This document shows positions 34,129-43,422 of a stretch of DNA of 64,000 nt, in pieces. The position numbers and the translations under genes are program-made. Every line of letters starts with the position of its first letter. Within the stretch, counting starts at the first letter, position 1. Location of the stretch: positions 1 through 64,000 of the forward strand of contig NZ_BAABLF010000013.1 in NCBI RefSeq assembly GCF_039544205.1. The letters are read 5' to 3'. The DNA comes from Ferrimonas gelatinilytica. Its GTDB lineage: Bacteria; Pseudomonadota; Gammaproteobacteria; Enterobacterales; Shewanellaceae. Below the pieces are notes generated by a model that worked only from the letters and a program-made list of their open reading frames with translations, was not told the DNA's origin and searched no databases.

Positions 34129-35283
34129 ATGGCCGATAGAGCTAAAGCACTGGAACTGCTGTGCCAGCGCGTACTGAGCACCCGAGAACAAATTGGTGAC
34201 GCATGGGCGCACAATGCGGATCCTGAAACAGGTAAGTGGAATACCGTTCCCACCGGGGATTGGGTTGATGGGCACTGGATTGACATGCTGCGCATGACCG
34301 GCGAGTTGCTGGACCGCCCTGAACTGATTGAAGAAGCGTTCCGTCGCACCGAAACCATCCGCTACAAGCTGGAGCTGGATGACATGTTCCGCGGCCACCG
34401 TTTTGCCTACTCCGCAGCGCGTCTGTACAAGGCCACCGGTGACAAGAACATGCGTACCCTGGCCCTGGCAGCCGCCTGGGCGCTGCGCTCCAGCGCTAAC
34501 AAGGGCAATGGCGCAATGCCGGTAGGCAGCCAGTGCCAGGTGTTGGGTGCCGTTGAGTTCGCGGACGATGTGGCCAAGGGCGCCCTATCCCGTAACACCA
34601 TCTGCGTCGATAACGTTCACCCGCCCCTGATCCTGGATTGGTGGGCCTGGAAAGAGACCGGCGACGAAACCTTCCTAGTGGGTGCCGAGCGTATGCACAA
34701 GGTGTTGGAGGAGCACTTCATCCGTGAAGATGGTTCCACCATCGAAAACATCATGTTCGACTGGGAAACCGGCAACCTGATTGCTGAACTGCCCACCCTG
34801 CTGGGGTACGCCGATGACTCCTGCTGGACCCGTGGTCAAGCCTGGGCAATCGCGGGCAGCTTCTGGGCCTATGAGCACACCCGCAACACCCACTACCTGA
34901 AAGTGGCTAAAAAGCTGTTTGACTACTGGTGGGACAGAGTCGGTGCAGAGGTACCGAAGTGGGACTTCAATGATCCGAACCCGGACGCGCCTCTGGATAC
35001 CTCTTCCTCGGCCATCGTCTGCTCCGCACTGGCGCGCCTTGCGGTGCTGGATCCCCAGCCGGAGGAGGTGAAGCCGTTTACCGATCGCCTCGACCCGATG
35101 CTGGACAACCTGTGCAAGCACCTGACGCCCATCGATGGTAATGATGAGCGCCCTGTGGGCATGCTGTTGAACGGCTGTATGAATGGCCGTAAGAAGGTTG
35201 CGGAAAGAAACGAAACCATCTGGGGCGACTTCTACCTGATGGAAGCCCTCTACTGCCTGGAGAAGAAGGGCCTGGCCAGCTAA
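34129..35283 (+). CDS. GH88-like (unsaturated glucuronyl hydrolase type) protein
   Basis: A 384-residue alpha/alpha-barrel protein of the GH88/GH105 type, without a signal peptide. The family landmark WTRGQAWAIAGSFWAY is present, as is an Asp in CVDNVHPPLILDWW, where GH88 enzymes have a catalytic Asp, and FRGHRFAYSAARLY. Relatives remove a 4,5-unsaturated uronic acid from oligosaccharides. No polysaccharide lyase or uronate pathway is next to it, so the substrate may be a glucuronide-like conjugate instead. ATG 34129 is chosen for GGAGG seven bases upstream. It diverges from maoC. Confidence 0.78.
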   Translation: MADRAKALELLCQRVLSTREQIGDAWAHNADPETGKWNTVPTGDWVDGHWIDMLRMTGELLDRPELIEEAFRRTETIRYKLELDDMFRGHRFAYSAARLYKATGDKNMRTLALAAAWALRSSANKGNGAMPVGSQCQVLGAVEFADDVAKGALSRNTICVDNVHPPLILDWWAWKETGDETFLVGAERMHKVLEEHFIREDGSTIENIMFDWETGNLIAELPTLLGYADDSCWTRGQAWAIAGSFWAYEHTRNTHYLKVAKKLFDYWWDRVGAEVPKWDFNDPNPDAPLDTSSSAIVCSALARLAVLDPQPEEVKPFTDRLDPMLDNLCKHLTPIDGNDERPVGMLLNGCMNGRKKVAERNETIWGDFYLMEALYCLEKKGLAS

Positions 35284-35327
35284 TTGCCGGCCTCGACCCT
35301 AAGTGCCCATCAGCCCGGCTGAGCGTG

Positions 35328-36407
35328 TTAATCCTGGCCTGCGGTGACGCAGCCACCGCTCGCCGGCGCTGATAACAAAGTGCCCGCCATCTGCGCTTTT
35401 GCCCTTTTTCGCCATTCGGCGGGGGAAAGCCGGTGGCGGGTTTTGAATGCGTGGGAAAAGCTGCTCAGCTCGCTAAAGCCCAGTATGTCGGCGACCGTGG
35501 TCAACGGAAGCTCTGAATCCTGCAGGTAACGCTCCGCCATATCCAGCCTAACCTCGGCTTTCAACTCTCGGAAGGTCGCCCCTTGGCGGCTCAGCTCTCT
35601 TTGTAACGCTTTGGGGTGCATCGACAGTACCTCGGCAAGTCCCGCCTTGTTGCAGTCAGCCCGGTGTATTCTCTGCTCAATCAATAGCTTAACTCTTGAA
35701 CGGAAGTCCTCCTGGCGTTCATATTCATCCTCCATCGCCAGAATCTGCCTGTTCAGCTGGCCAAACAGGCTGCCATCACGCTGGGCAAGATCGCCCGCCA
35801 GGTCGGCAGCGGGGAAGTAGATCCGATTGAATTCGCAGTTGAACTCCACCTTGACCCCAAAGAAGCGGTCGTAGGCCTGGCTGTCGGCGGGAGCGGGGTG
35901 AATGAAGCCAACAGCGGAGGGGCGCCAACTTTTACCACACAGCGCTTTAATGCCCGCTAACATAGCGCAGGTACTGTAGACCGCCCACTGGAAGATCGGC
36001 ACATCGCTGGGCAATCGGTCGGAGCGGGTCAGCACGGCGTGGGCCCCTTCAACATCCAGTTGCCACAGAACCCCTCGGTTGTGCAGGCGCAGGTGTCGGG
36101 TGGCGGTCTGCAACGCCTGCTCCAAGGTTTGGCAGTGTGAAACCAGCGGCCATAACAACCCCAGCTGAAACACTTTTCGCCGTGCCCCCAGCCTCAGGCC
36201 GAAATCCCTGCTCTCCAGCTCCTGGGACGCAATGTTCAGTAAGGCGGCGACGGTGGCGCAGGGCACCATATGGTCCGGGTTCGCGATCAGGGCCGGTGTC
36301 AGGCCCACGCTACGATACATGGGCTTGGGATCACCGCCCAGTTCCCGCACCAGTTCATCAAAGCCCCCGAGAATGGCGCTGCGCACCAACAAGGTTTCCG
36401 TGTTCAT
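35328..36407 (-). CDS. AraC-family regulator with arabinose-binding-type N-terminal domain
   Basis: A 359-residue regulator. The N-terminal two thirds match the Arabinose_bd domain of OruR/ArgR-like AraC regulators (SVGLTPALIANPDHMVP, ALLNIASQEL, DFGLRLG). The C-terminal helix-turn-helix pair is intact (LTTVADILGFSELSSFSHAFKTRHRLSPAEWRK). The site between the GH88-like gene (convergent, 44 bases away) and the amidohydrolases makes it the likely local activator of one or both catabolic gene sets. Start ATG 36407, with a purine-rich GGGGAAGAGGA just upstream. Confidence 0.88.
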   Translation of the reverse strand: MNTETLLVRSAILGGFDELVRELGGDPKPMYRSVGLTPALIANPDHMVPCATVAALLNIASQELESRDFGLRLGARRKVFQLGLLWPLVSHCQTLEQALQTATRHLRLHNRGVLWQLDVEGAHAVLTRSDRLPSDVPIFQWAVYSTCAMLAGIKALCGKSWRPSAVGFIHPAPADSQAYDRFFGVKVEFNCEFNRIYFPAADLAGDLAQRDGSLFGQLNRQILAMEDEYERQEDFRSRVKLLIEQRIHRADCNKAGLAEVLSMHPKALQRELSRQGATFRELKAEVRLDMAERYLQDSELPLTTVADILGFSELSSFSHAFKTRHRLSPAEWRKRAKAQMAGTLLSAPASGGCVTAGQD

Positions 36408-37135
36408 TCCTCTTCCCCCTGTTTGGTTCGCAGGACAGCGATAAAACGACATCGGGCAGTATGAGTTGGGTGTGAAAGCGCGCCGCCGGGGTCGACTGAA
36501 ATTTGTTGGCGTCGACGCAAGCAAGCGGATTGTTGTCCGCGGGCAATACGACTCCAGACCGGCGAAGCAGGGGCGTGGGTCAGCCTGCCATCGGCGACGT
36601 GGGTGTCATGGCGGGCAGGCGCACCGTAACGACAGGAGGGGGAGTTGGAGATAAAACCAAAGAGGGAAGCGGGCTTGTTGCGCCCCGGGGGTTTACTGAC
36701 ATCCATTTTCTCACTTTCCATTTGGTCAAAACGTCACAGGCAGGAAGGAGGCCCCGGTCTTTGACGCTGGACGATGATCCCAATCCGGTTGAACCTTGGA
36801 CGGCCTCACCGAGGGTGGCTCCCTAACCCCTTGCGGTGTTTTTCTTTCCGGCGCCGGAGCACCGCCCCCAAACCCTAATTAAATACGGCCATCGGCGCAA
36901 TTCTTTCCCGGTACTTTGCGGGCTTATAAAAAGTCCGCTTACCAAGACAGTGGCCTTGATATGGCGGGTTTCAGGGTGGGCCAGGTGAAGTTGGAAGAAG
37001 GGTTGACCGGCGGTGGGTTGCTCTGTGGAGGCTCTGCCAGTCCGGCGGGCTTCAGCCCAGGCTTGATGGGGAAGCGTGCCGCCGGCCGCGAAGTGGCGGC
37101 GGCACTGAAGCGCCCGTGGAGGACGTTGCTGGTCG
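36408..37135. other. Long intergenic region between the araC-type gene and the amidohydrolases
   Basis: 728 bases with no credible gene on either strand; the short open frames have no family pattern and no ribosome-binding sites. It must contain the regulator's promoter at its left end. No terminator with a U-run was recognised after the amidohydrolase stop. Confidence 0.5.
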
Positions 37136-38794
37136 CTACTGGAACTCAGGTGGGAACTGCTTGAACCACTCCTTTTCGCTCACGGGGGTGAAGCGTCCCT
37201 TCTCCTCGACGGGGTAACGGATCGGCTGGCCGGCGTAGACCCCCTGGATCTCGGAGTCGCGTAACGCAACCTTGCCATTGACCACGACGTAGGGGATCCC
37301 GGTGGTCGGCAGGCCCTGCTCTTTGGCCTTGAAGGTGGCGTTGTCTGTCACCTTGGCCGGGTCAAACAGGGTCACGTCGGCAACCATCCCCTCCTGGAGG
37401 CGGCCACGGACCTGCATCGACGCCACACCCGCATCACCGAGATGCTTGGCCGGGTAGTAGGTCATGTTGGCGAGGACATCCATCAGTGGGATGTCGTTCT
37501 CCCGGGCCATGCGAAGCACGGTGCCCCGGGTGCCCGCGATGCGCGGATGCCCCTCGTACTCTTCGAAGGGGGTATCGAGCGACTGTGGCCCCTTGAAGCT
37601 GTAGTTACCATCGGAGGCGACGGTCATCCCCGGGGTTTTGATCCATTCAATGATCCAGGGTTTGCGGTAGGCAAAGAATCCAACCACCAGGCGGCTCGGC
37701 TGATTCTTGGCGACATCGACAAACTCCTCTTTGGTGTAGAAGCGATCGAGCTGGGGATCGTAGATGCCACCCTCATCCGGGCTGCTGCCGTATTTGTTTC
37801 CGCCCTCCTCGTAGAGCTCCGGTTGGAGGAATTCCGCCGAGGCGAATGTAGCCAGGGCCATATAGGGGTACATCTCCGACCACATGTTCAGCCCGGCAGC
37901 CCGGGCGGCAGCCAGCTTCTGCTCGATCTCGTACCAGCCATAATCCACATTGTGCTGGTAGAGCAGCGGGGCCTGCAGTGCAAAGGCGTTGGAGAACACC
38001 TCATCAAACCCCGTAGGGTGCTCAACCGGTGTGACGGCGCTGGGATAGAAACGGGCGTGGAAGGCGCTCAAGCGGCCGTAGTTTGCCGCGGCTTTCTGCA
38101 CCAGGAACAGTTCATAGGTCGTCACGCCGGTACGCATGTAGCCCACGGTTGAGCCGACCCCCAGCGCACCCTGGCGCAGCTCCTCGTCGAGCCTGGCGGT
38201 GATCCTGTTCACCTCTTCCCGAGAGCTTCGGGTGACGGAGTGGCCGGGCACCCCATCCTTGACCGCTTCATCGATCAGCGGGGCCATGTTGAGGACATCC
38301 AGCGGGCCGGAGAGATCCACAACGGTCTGCTCCGCCATCTCCTTGGCATCGTGTACAAGCAGCCTCACCGCGTGGTGGCTGGCCGTGGTGCCGTAGTTAA
38401 ACATCTGGTTGCCTTCGCGGGCCTGATACCACTTGTCCACGTTCAGCGCGCCCAGCTCCAGGTCCATGGCCGTTGTGACCCCGTCCCTCAGGGCCAGCTT
38501 AAAGCCCAGGGCGTCGAGCCCATGCCAGTGGGTGTCGATGAACCCGGGCGCTACCACCAGGCCCTCGGCGTCGATGGTATCGGCTCCGGTGATTGCCTCT
38601 TCGGTGATCACCTCGATACGACCGTCCTTGATCCCCACGTTGCGTTGCGCATCGAACTGGGTTTCCGGGTCCATCACCCGGCCATTGAGTATCACCAGGT
38701 CGTAATCCTGTGCGGCGGTGGCAGAGGCCAGTCCAAGCCACAGCGCAGGGGCAAGGAGTTTAGGGGCCAATCGTTGCCATTTCATTTTGCTCAT
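37136..38794 (-). CDS. Exported amidohydrolase, N-acyl-D-amino acid deacylase-like
   Basis: A 552-residue amidohydrolase-superfamily protein with a signal peptide ending near LASATAAQ. The start of the fold is DLVILNGRVMDPET; the first metal motif is GFIDTHWHGLD (His-Trp-His). Further segments include GALGVGSTVGYMRTGVTTYE and the C-terminal barrel-closing MVADVTLFDPAKV with VVVNGKVALRDSEIQG. The last two are typical of D-aminoacylase-like proteins. It probably hydrolyses an N-acyl amide in the periplasm. It is the last of three same-strand amidohydrolase genes (41914 to 37136). Confidence 0.85.
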   Translation of the reverse strand: MSKMKWQRLAPKLLAPALWLGLASATAAQDYDLVILNGRVMDPETQFDAQRNVGIKDGRIEVITEEAITGADTIDAEGLVVAPGFIDTHWHGLDALGFKLALRDGVTTAMDLELGALNVDKWYQAREGNQMFNYGTTASHHAVRLLVHDAKEMAEQTVVDLSGPLDVLNMAPLIDEAVKDGVPGHSVTRSSREEVNRITARLDEELRQGALGVGSTVGYMRTGVTTYELFLVQKAAANYGRLSAFHARFYPSAVTPVEHPTGFDEVFSNAFALQAPLLYQHNVDYGWYEIEQKLAAARAAGLNMWSEMYPYMALATFASAEFLQPELYEEGGNKYGSSPDEGGIYDPQLDRFYTKEEFVDVAKNQPSRLVVGFFAYRKPWIIEWIKTPGMTVASDGNYSFKGPQSLDTPFEEYEGHPRIAGTRGTVLRMARENDIPLMDVLANMTYYPAKHLGDAGVASMQVRGRLQEGMVADVTLFDPAKVTDNATFKAKEQGLPTTGIPYVVVNGKVALRDSEIQGVYAGQPIRYPVEEKGRFTPVSEKEWFKQFPPEFQ

Positions 38795-38999
38795 CCTGTA
38801 TCACTTTCCTTTTTTCAGTTATTTCCGTTCAACTGACCCCCAAGGTAACAACCTTTTAGTGGCTCGAGAACAGCGTTTAACCGGTTTTCCTGAATGCCAT
38901 TAAACGCAAGGTATCGAGCGGACTCGCTGGCGGGTTACGGTCATCGACGTATCACAACACAGCGTCAGCGCCGTTCTCAGTGCTCATCATCGGGCCAAA

Positions 39000-39042
39000 A
39001 ATGAAAAATGGAGGGCAAGGGTACATAAACCCTTGCCCTCCA
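39000..39042 (-). terminator. Intrinsic terminator after amidohydrolase 1
   Basis: A 14-bp perfect stem (TGGAGGGCAAGGGT, 39009-39022, with complement 39029-39042) has a six-base loop. On the minus strand it is followed by TTTTTCATTTTT, so it ends the transcript coming from 39130 onward. Confidence 0.92.
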
Positions 39043-39083
39043 AGCTTTCACCTCAGTGCCATGGCGGCTGTGCTTCGATGGTG

Positions 39084-39122
39084 GCAACCGCAACCGCAAC
39101 CGCAACCGCAACCGCAACCGCA
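39084..39122. repeat. Hexanucleotide tandem repeat (GCAACC)
   Basis: About six and a half exact copies of a 6-bp unit lie between the amidohydrolase 1 stop (39130) and its terminator. The unit is unrelated to the heptamer family. Its length is a multiple of three and it is not in a gene. Confidence 0.92.
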
Positions 39123-39129
39123 GCATGCA

Positions 39130-40452
39130 CTAGAGCGTATTTTTGTAGATCTTGCCGTCCTTCATGATCAGGTCGAAGTTGTTCTCGGGATCCGCAACCA
39201 GGTTTAAATCCTCCAGCGGATTGCCATCAACCAGGATCAAGTCGGCATAGGCGCCCGCTTTCAACACCCCCAAAGGCCCCTCACGGTAGGGGTGTCTCGG
39301 GCCTGATAGCTCCATCAATGCCGCATTGTCCGAGGTCGCCATCTTCAGGGCTTCGTAGGGGGTAAACCAGCGGCTGAGCTTGGCCAGCATCTTGCCTTGC
39401 TTGGCGGCGGCTTCGGCACTCATAAACAGGTCGGTTCCGAAGGCGATCTTCACCCCCAGTTGTTTGGCCGACGCATAGACGGTTTCCGTTCCCTTGGTCA
39501 CCTCAACAAACTTGCGGTTGGACTCCGGATTGGGGAACTCTTCGGCATCCTCGTCGTTCAGGATCGGCTGAATGCTCAGCCAAACATCGTTCTTCTTCAT
39601 CATCTTGAGGGTGTCACGGCTGATCAGCATGCCATGCTCGATACTTTTTACGCCCGCTTTCACCGCCATCTGCACCGCATCGTCGGTAAAGATATGGGCG
39701 CCGACGTAGCTGTTGTAGCTCTCGGCCACATCGACGATCGCTTTCATCTCTTCGAGGGAGTATTGGCGGGCATCGATAGGATCATAGGTGGATGCGACGC
39801 CCCCGCCGCCGGCAATCTTGACCTGGGTAGCACCCATCATGAAGGCCTCACGAGCTCGCTGTCGAACCGCGGGAACGCCATCGGCGACGGCGTTCATCCC
39901 GACGCGTCCCCAGTAATCGATGACGCCCGCCCGCTCCGGCACCTGGTTGGGCAGTCGGTAGTCGAAATGGCCCCCGGTCTGGCTGATCATCGGGCCCGCA
40001 GGGAGGATGCGCGGTCCAACGACCACACCAGCGTCGATCAGCTTCTTCAGGCTGAAGGCGTTTCCACCCATGTCACGAACCGTGGTGAAACCTCGCATCA
40101 GGGTCTTGGGTGCTGCGAGCGTCATCCGGATCCCAACTTCGTACGCGTCCCCGTACAGGATTGAGGTCATGGGGAGCTCCGCCAACGCCATATGCCAGTG
40201 CATATCCGTCAACCCCGGGATCATGGTTCGGCCACCGCCATCGATGACGGTGGCCCCCTCGGCGTCGATAGGCTCGGAGGAGACCGCGGCGATCAGGTTG
40301 TTTTCAATCAAAACGTTAGCGTTCTCGATCCGTTTCTCATGGACACCGTCGAACACATGCACATTGGTAAACAGGGTCTTGCTCGGGGCGTCTTGGGCAA
40401 ACACGGCCGAGACACTCAGGCTCAGTATTAAGGCGCACACTCTCATCAGCAT
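39130..40452 (-). CDS. Exported metal-dependent amidohydrolase 1 (prolidase-like)
   Basis: A 440-residue amidohydrolase with a signal peptide (MRVCALILSLSVSAVFAQ). The metal set is complete: His-Trp-His in TDMHWHM, a carbamylatable Lys in QVKIAGGGGV, His in GAHIFTDDAV, His in IEHGMLI, and Asp in AFGTDLFM. This subgroup includes Xaa-Pro or N-acyl amino acid dipeptidases of amidohydrolase type. It is a paralog of the gene at 40577: the last 41 residues are identical while synonymous sites differ. ATG 40452 is used because GAGGG lies seven bases upstream; ATG 40458 abuts it. Confidence 0.88.
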   Translation of the reverse strand: MLMRVCALILSLSVSAVFAQDAPSKTLFTNVHVFDGVHEKRIENANVLIENNLIAAVSSEPIDAEGATVIDGGGRTMIPGLTDMHWHMALAELPMTSILYGDAYEVGIRMTLAAPKTLMRGFTTVRDMGGNAFSLKKLIDAGVVVGPRILPAGPMISQTGGHFDYRLPNQVPERAGVIDYWGRVGMNAVADGVPAVRQRAREAFMMGATQVKIAGGGGVASTYDPIDARQYSLEEMKAIVDVAESYNSYVGAHIFTDDAVQMAVKAGVKSIEHGMLISRDTLKMMKKNDVWLSIQPILNDEDAEEFPNPESNRKFVEVTKGTETVYASAKQLGVKIAFGTDLFMSAEAAAKQGKMLAKLSRWFTPYEALKMATSDNAALMELSGPRHPYREGPLGVLKAGAYADLILVDGNPLEDLNLVADPENNFDLIMKDGKIYKNTL

Positions 40453-40531
40453 TGTCATTCCCTCGTCTCTGGTATTGAGCTGTCAGTTTATTTGGTCAGC
40501 CTGGGCGCCATTGGTACACCACTCCAGACAC

Positions 40532-40572
40532 CCAAATCGAAACGGCTCCCCTTCATGGCAGAAGGGGAGCCG
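40532..40572 (-). terminator. Hairpin between the duplicated amidohydrolase genes
   Basis: CGGCTCCCCTTC (40543-40554) pairs perfectly with GAAGGGGAGCCG (40561-40572). On the minus strand the right arm runs into TTTCGATTT, a weak U-tract, so termination is probably partial and the next gene could be read through. Confidence 0.65.
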
Positions 40573-40576
40573 CTGG

Positions 40577-41914
40577 TTACAACGTGTTTTTGTAGATTTT
40601 CCCATCCTTCATGATCAGATCGAAGTTGTTTTCCGGGTCCGCAACCAGGTTCAAATCTTCCAGCGGATTGCCATCGACCAGAATCAAATCCGCGTAGGCG
40701 CCCACGGTGATCTCTCCCAGCGGGCCCTCGCGGTAGGGGTGGCGTGGCCCGGCCATCTCCATCATCTCCGCATTGTCCGAGGTGGCCATCTTCAGGGCTT
40801 CGTAGGGGGTAAACCAGCGCGACAGCTTACTGAGCAACTTACCCTGTTTGTCGGCCATCGCCGGGTCCATCAGGGCATCGGTGCCGAACGCGATTTTGAC
40901 GCCAATCTTCTTGGCAAGCTGGTAGACGTTCTCCGTTCCCGCTGTGGCTTTCAACCACTTATTGGTGGATTCCGGGTTGGGAAAAACCATGCGATCTTCA
41001 TCGTCCACCAGTGGCTGGGTACTTAACCAAACGCCGTTCTTTTTCATCAATTTCAGGGTGTCGCTGCTGAGCAGCATGCCATGTTCAATGCTCTTGATGC
41101 CCGCTTCTACGGCCATCTGAACCGCCTCGTCGGTAAAGACGTGGGCGGCGACATAGCTGTTGTAACTTTCGGCCACATCAACGATCGCTTTCATCTCCTC
41201 GAGAGAGTACTGGCGCACATCGAGTGGGTCGAAGACTGAGGCGACGCCTCCACCGGCTGCGATCTTGATCTGGCTGGCGCCCATACGGAACACCTCGCGG
41301 GCGCGTTTGCGCACTTCAGGCACGCCATCGGCGACGACGAAGAAGCCGGTTCTGCCCCAGTAATCCAGTGAGCTCTCGGCCGGGATGTCGTGGGGTAGCC
41401 GATAGTCATAGTGGCCCCCCGTCTGGCTCAGGGGCGGCCCGGCCACCAGCATACGCGGGCCCACGATCACCCCGGTATCGATCAATTTCTTGATGGCGAA
41501 GCTGTTGCCACCAATGTCTCGTACGGTGGTGAAACCCCGCATCAGGGTGCGCTCAGCCGTTGGCACCGCCCTGGCCGCGATCTCATAGGCGTCGCCGGTC
41601 AGGATGGTAATCTGCGGCACCTCTGCCATGGTCATGTGCCAATGGACATCGGTTAATCCGGGGATCAGGGTTCGTCCGCCACCATCAATCACCGTGGCGC
41701 CATCAAGGATCACCGCTTCTGTGGAGACGGCGGAAATCAGGTTTCCAGTGATCACGACATTGGCGTTTTTGATCAGTGCTTCATTGACGCCATCAAAGAC
41801 GTTCACATTGGTGATGATGGTTTTGGGCTTGGCTGCTACCTCGTCAGCCACCGCAGGCGAAGCGATAAGGAGTGCCAGAAGTGAACCAGTAAGAAGGTGT
41901 AGGAGTTTCTTCAT
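40577..41914 (-). CDS. Exported metal-dependent amidohydrolase 2 (prolidase-like)
   Basis: A 445-residue paralog of the neighbouring amidohydrolase with the same metal residues (DVHWHM, QIKIAAGGGV, AAHVFTDEAV, IEHGMLL, AFGTDALM). A different signal peptide is present (LLTGSLLALLIASPAVADE). The two proteins align without large gaps over the whole mature length and differ mainly in loops near the active site (for example PAESSLDYWGRTGFFVV against PERAGVIDYWGRVGMNAV). They therefore probably share chemistry but not exact substrate. It is the promoter-proximal gene of the amidohydrolase set. Start ATG 41914 has GGAG six bases upstream. Confidence 0.88.
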   Translation of the reverse strand: MKKLLHLLTGSLLALLIASPAVADEVAAKPKTIITNVNVFDGVNEALIKNANVVITGNLISAVSTEAVILDGATVIDGGGRTLIPGLTDVHWHMTMAEVPQITILTGDAYEIAARAVPTAERTLMRGFTTVRDIGGNSFAIKKLIDTGVIVGPRMLVAGPPLSQTGGHYDYRLPHDIPAESSLDYWGRTGFFVVADGVPEVRKRAREVFRMGASQIKIAAGGGVASVFDPLDVRQYSLEEMKAIVDVAESYNSYVAAHVFTDEAVQMAVEAGIKSIEHGMLLSSDTLKLMKKNGVWLSTQPLVDDEDRMVFPNPESTNKWLKATAGTENVYQLAKKIGVKIAFGTDALMDPAMADKQGKLLSKLSRWFTPYEALKMATSDNAEMMEMAGPRHPYREGPLGEITVGAYADLILVDGNPLEDLNLVADPENNFDLIMKDGKIYKNTL

Positions 41915-42569
41915 GTTCGGCTCCGGATGTCAGGGAGGTATTTACAGGATAGGCCGCCATTTTTGGGTGGGAGCATCATGCTCCGAGGTTTTTTACGATG
42001 ACGCGGGCCGTCATCTCTTCCTGTTATTTACCTTTACTGAACCACACCACCTCGGTGCCTGCCGATGGGAGAGATGTCAGTGCGCCCATCGTTTCGTGGG
42101 CGATCTGCGCTGGTGTCATCGGTGGATTGTGATAGCGGGGCCACGCCAGTGCCGGAGCCGCCGCCAGGGGTTTACCGACCTGGGATTGGGGCATCCGATT
42201 GGCGCTCGCAAACATCGGTAACAGCCTCCTATCTGTGGCAAATAATCTTTTGTAATAAAGGTGGTTTGATGCTTCGACGGTGTGACCAGGGGCGGGCTTT
42301 CTCCACCCGATTGGCTCGTTACGGGTCACTTCGGGCAGAGAGCGACGTCGCCTGTGCGGGTACGTTGGCCGCGATCAGAGTGGGCGCGTCGGGAACGGCG
42401 TAGCGGTGGTGAGGGAGGGAACTTGTTCCCGGGCACAGGAAAGCCACGGGCGGGGTATGGGGTCGAGGTGTGGACAGCTAAGCACCTATCCCACTGTGCC
42501 CCTGAGTACTTTGCGCCCCGATTTTTGGGGGTAACGGCGATTCAGACGAACTCCGTGAAGGTCGTTTGC
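41915..42569. other. Intergenic region between amidohydrolase 2 and fau
   Basis: 655 bases without a gene I can support. Short open frames on both strands show no convincing family motif. The right 100 bases next to amidohydrolase 2 should contain its promoter. The left boundary of the accessory region probably lies here. Confidence 0.45.
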
Positions 42570-43157
42570 CTAGCGCTCCACCCAGTGCAGCCCCTGCTCG
42601 GTGGCGATGCCGTTCAGGGGCACATCCCAGTGGGCCGCATACAGCTTCTCCACCCGCTGGCAGCTGTGTGCCAGGCCTATCAGGGTGGGGCGCAGATCCG
42701 CCTCGACCCCGCCGAGGGTTCGGTCGTAGAAGCCGCCGCCCATGCCCAGACGATTGCCATTGTCATCAAAACCCACCAAAGGCATCAGCACCACATCGAG
42801 CTCCTGCAGGGGGATCAGCTCCGGCTTGGCCAACTGTGGTTCGGGAATGCCGTATCGGTTGGGGAGCAGAGGCTGGCCCGGCTCGTAGCGCTGGAACAGC
42901 AGCTGATGATCGTTGAACGGGTGCATGACAGGAAGGGCGATCTGCTTACCGCGGGCGAAGAGCACCTCCGCCAGGATGTGGGGATCGATCTCCCCGTCGG
43001 CGGCCATATAGAGTGCCACCTGGCTGGCGTGCTGCAGCAGGCTGTGATCCGGAAGGTGGCTGGCCAGGGCGATGGCGGCGTGTTTCTGCTGGTCGTGACT
43101 GAGTTGTCGGCGGGCGGTGCGCAACTGCTGGCGCAACTCATCTCGGCTCGGGGTCAT
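42570..43157 (-). CDS. fau: 5-formyltetrahydrofolate cyclo-ligase
   Basis: Converts 5-formyl-THF to 5,10-methenyl-THF using ATP, and in gammaproteobacteria is usually cotranscribed with 6S RNA (gene also called ygfA). The 195 residues carry RQQLRTARRQLS at the N-terminus, the PLVGFDDNGNRLGMGGGFYDR nucleotide and folate site (quoted in part: GMGGGFYDR), and GLAHSCQ. Start ATG 43157. Here the 6S RNA gene is about 7.5 kb away on the same strand, with unrelated genes between, so fau must use another promoter. Confidence 0.93.
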   Translation of the reverse strand: MTPSRDELRQQLRTARRQLSHDQQKHAAIALASHLPDHSLLQHASQVALYMAADGEIDPHILAEVLFARGKQIALPVMHPFNDHQLLFQRYEPGQPLLPNRYGIPEPQLAKPELIPLQELDVVLMPLVGFDDNGNRLGMGGGFYDRTLGGVEADLRPTLIGLAHSCQRVEKLYAAHWDVPLNGIATEQGLHWVER

Positions 43158-43422
43158 AGCGGATCCTTGACGGCACAACGTAAGCGTTAAGAGTGAATCC
43201 CCGGCAGCGGAAAGGCAAGAGTGCCGTTGGCGAGGCCGAAGAGAGGTCGCCGGTGGCAGAGGCGCGAAGCAACACACTGCCTGTCGGTGACCTGCTCCCT
43301 GATGGGTCAGGGGCCCTGTCACAGAAAAGCGCCGATAGTGCAAGATTGCTGGCAGTCTGACCGCCTCATTTATCGCTATATTGCCTGCCAACGTGATGGA
43401 AATAAGCGAGATAGGTGTTGAG

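Noticed and set aside
42024..42329. 101-codon minus-strand frame, with a faint short-chain dehydrogenase C-terminal look (MTPAQIAHETMGAL)
   Set aside because: No nucleotide-binding motif or ribosome-binding site, and the similarity is too short to support a gene or a remnant.
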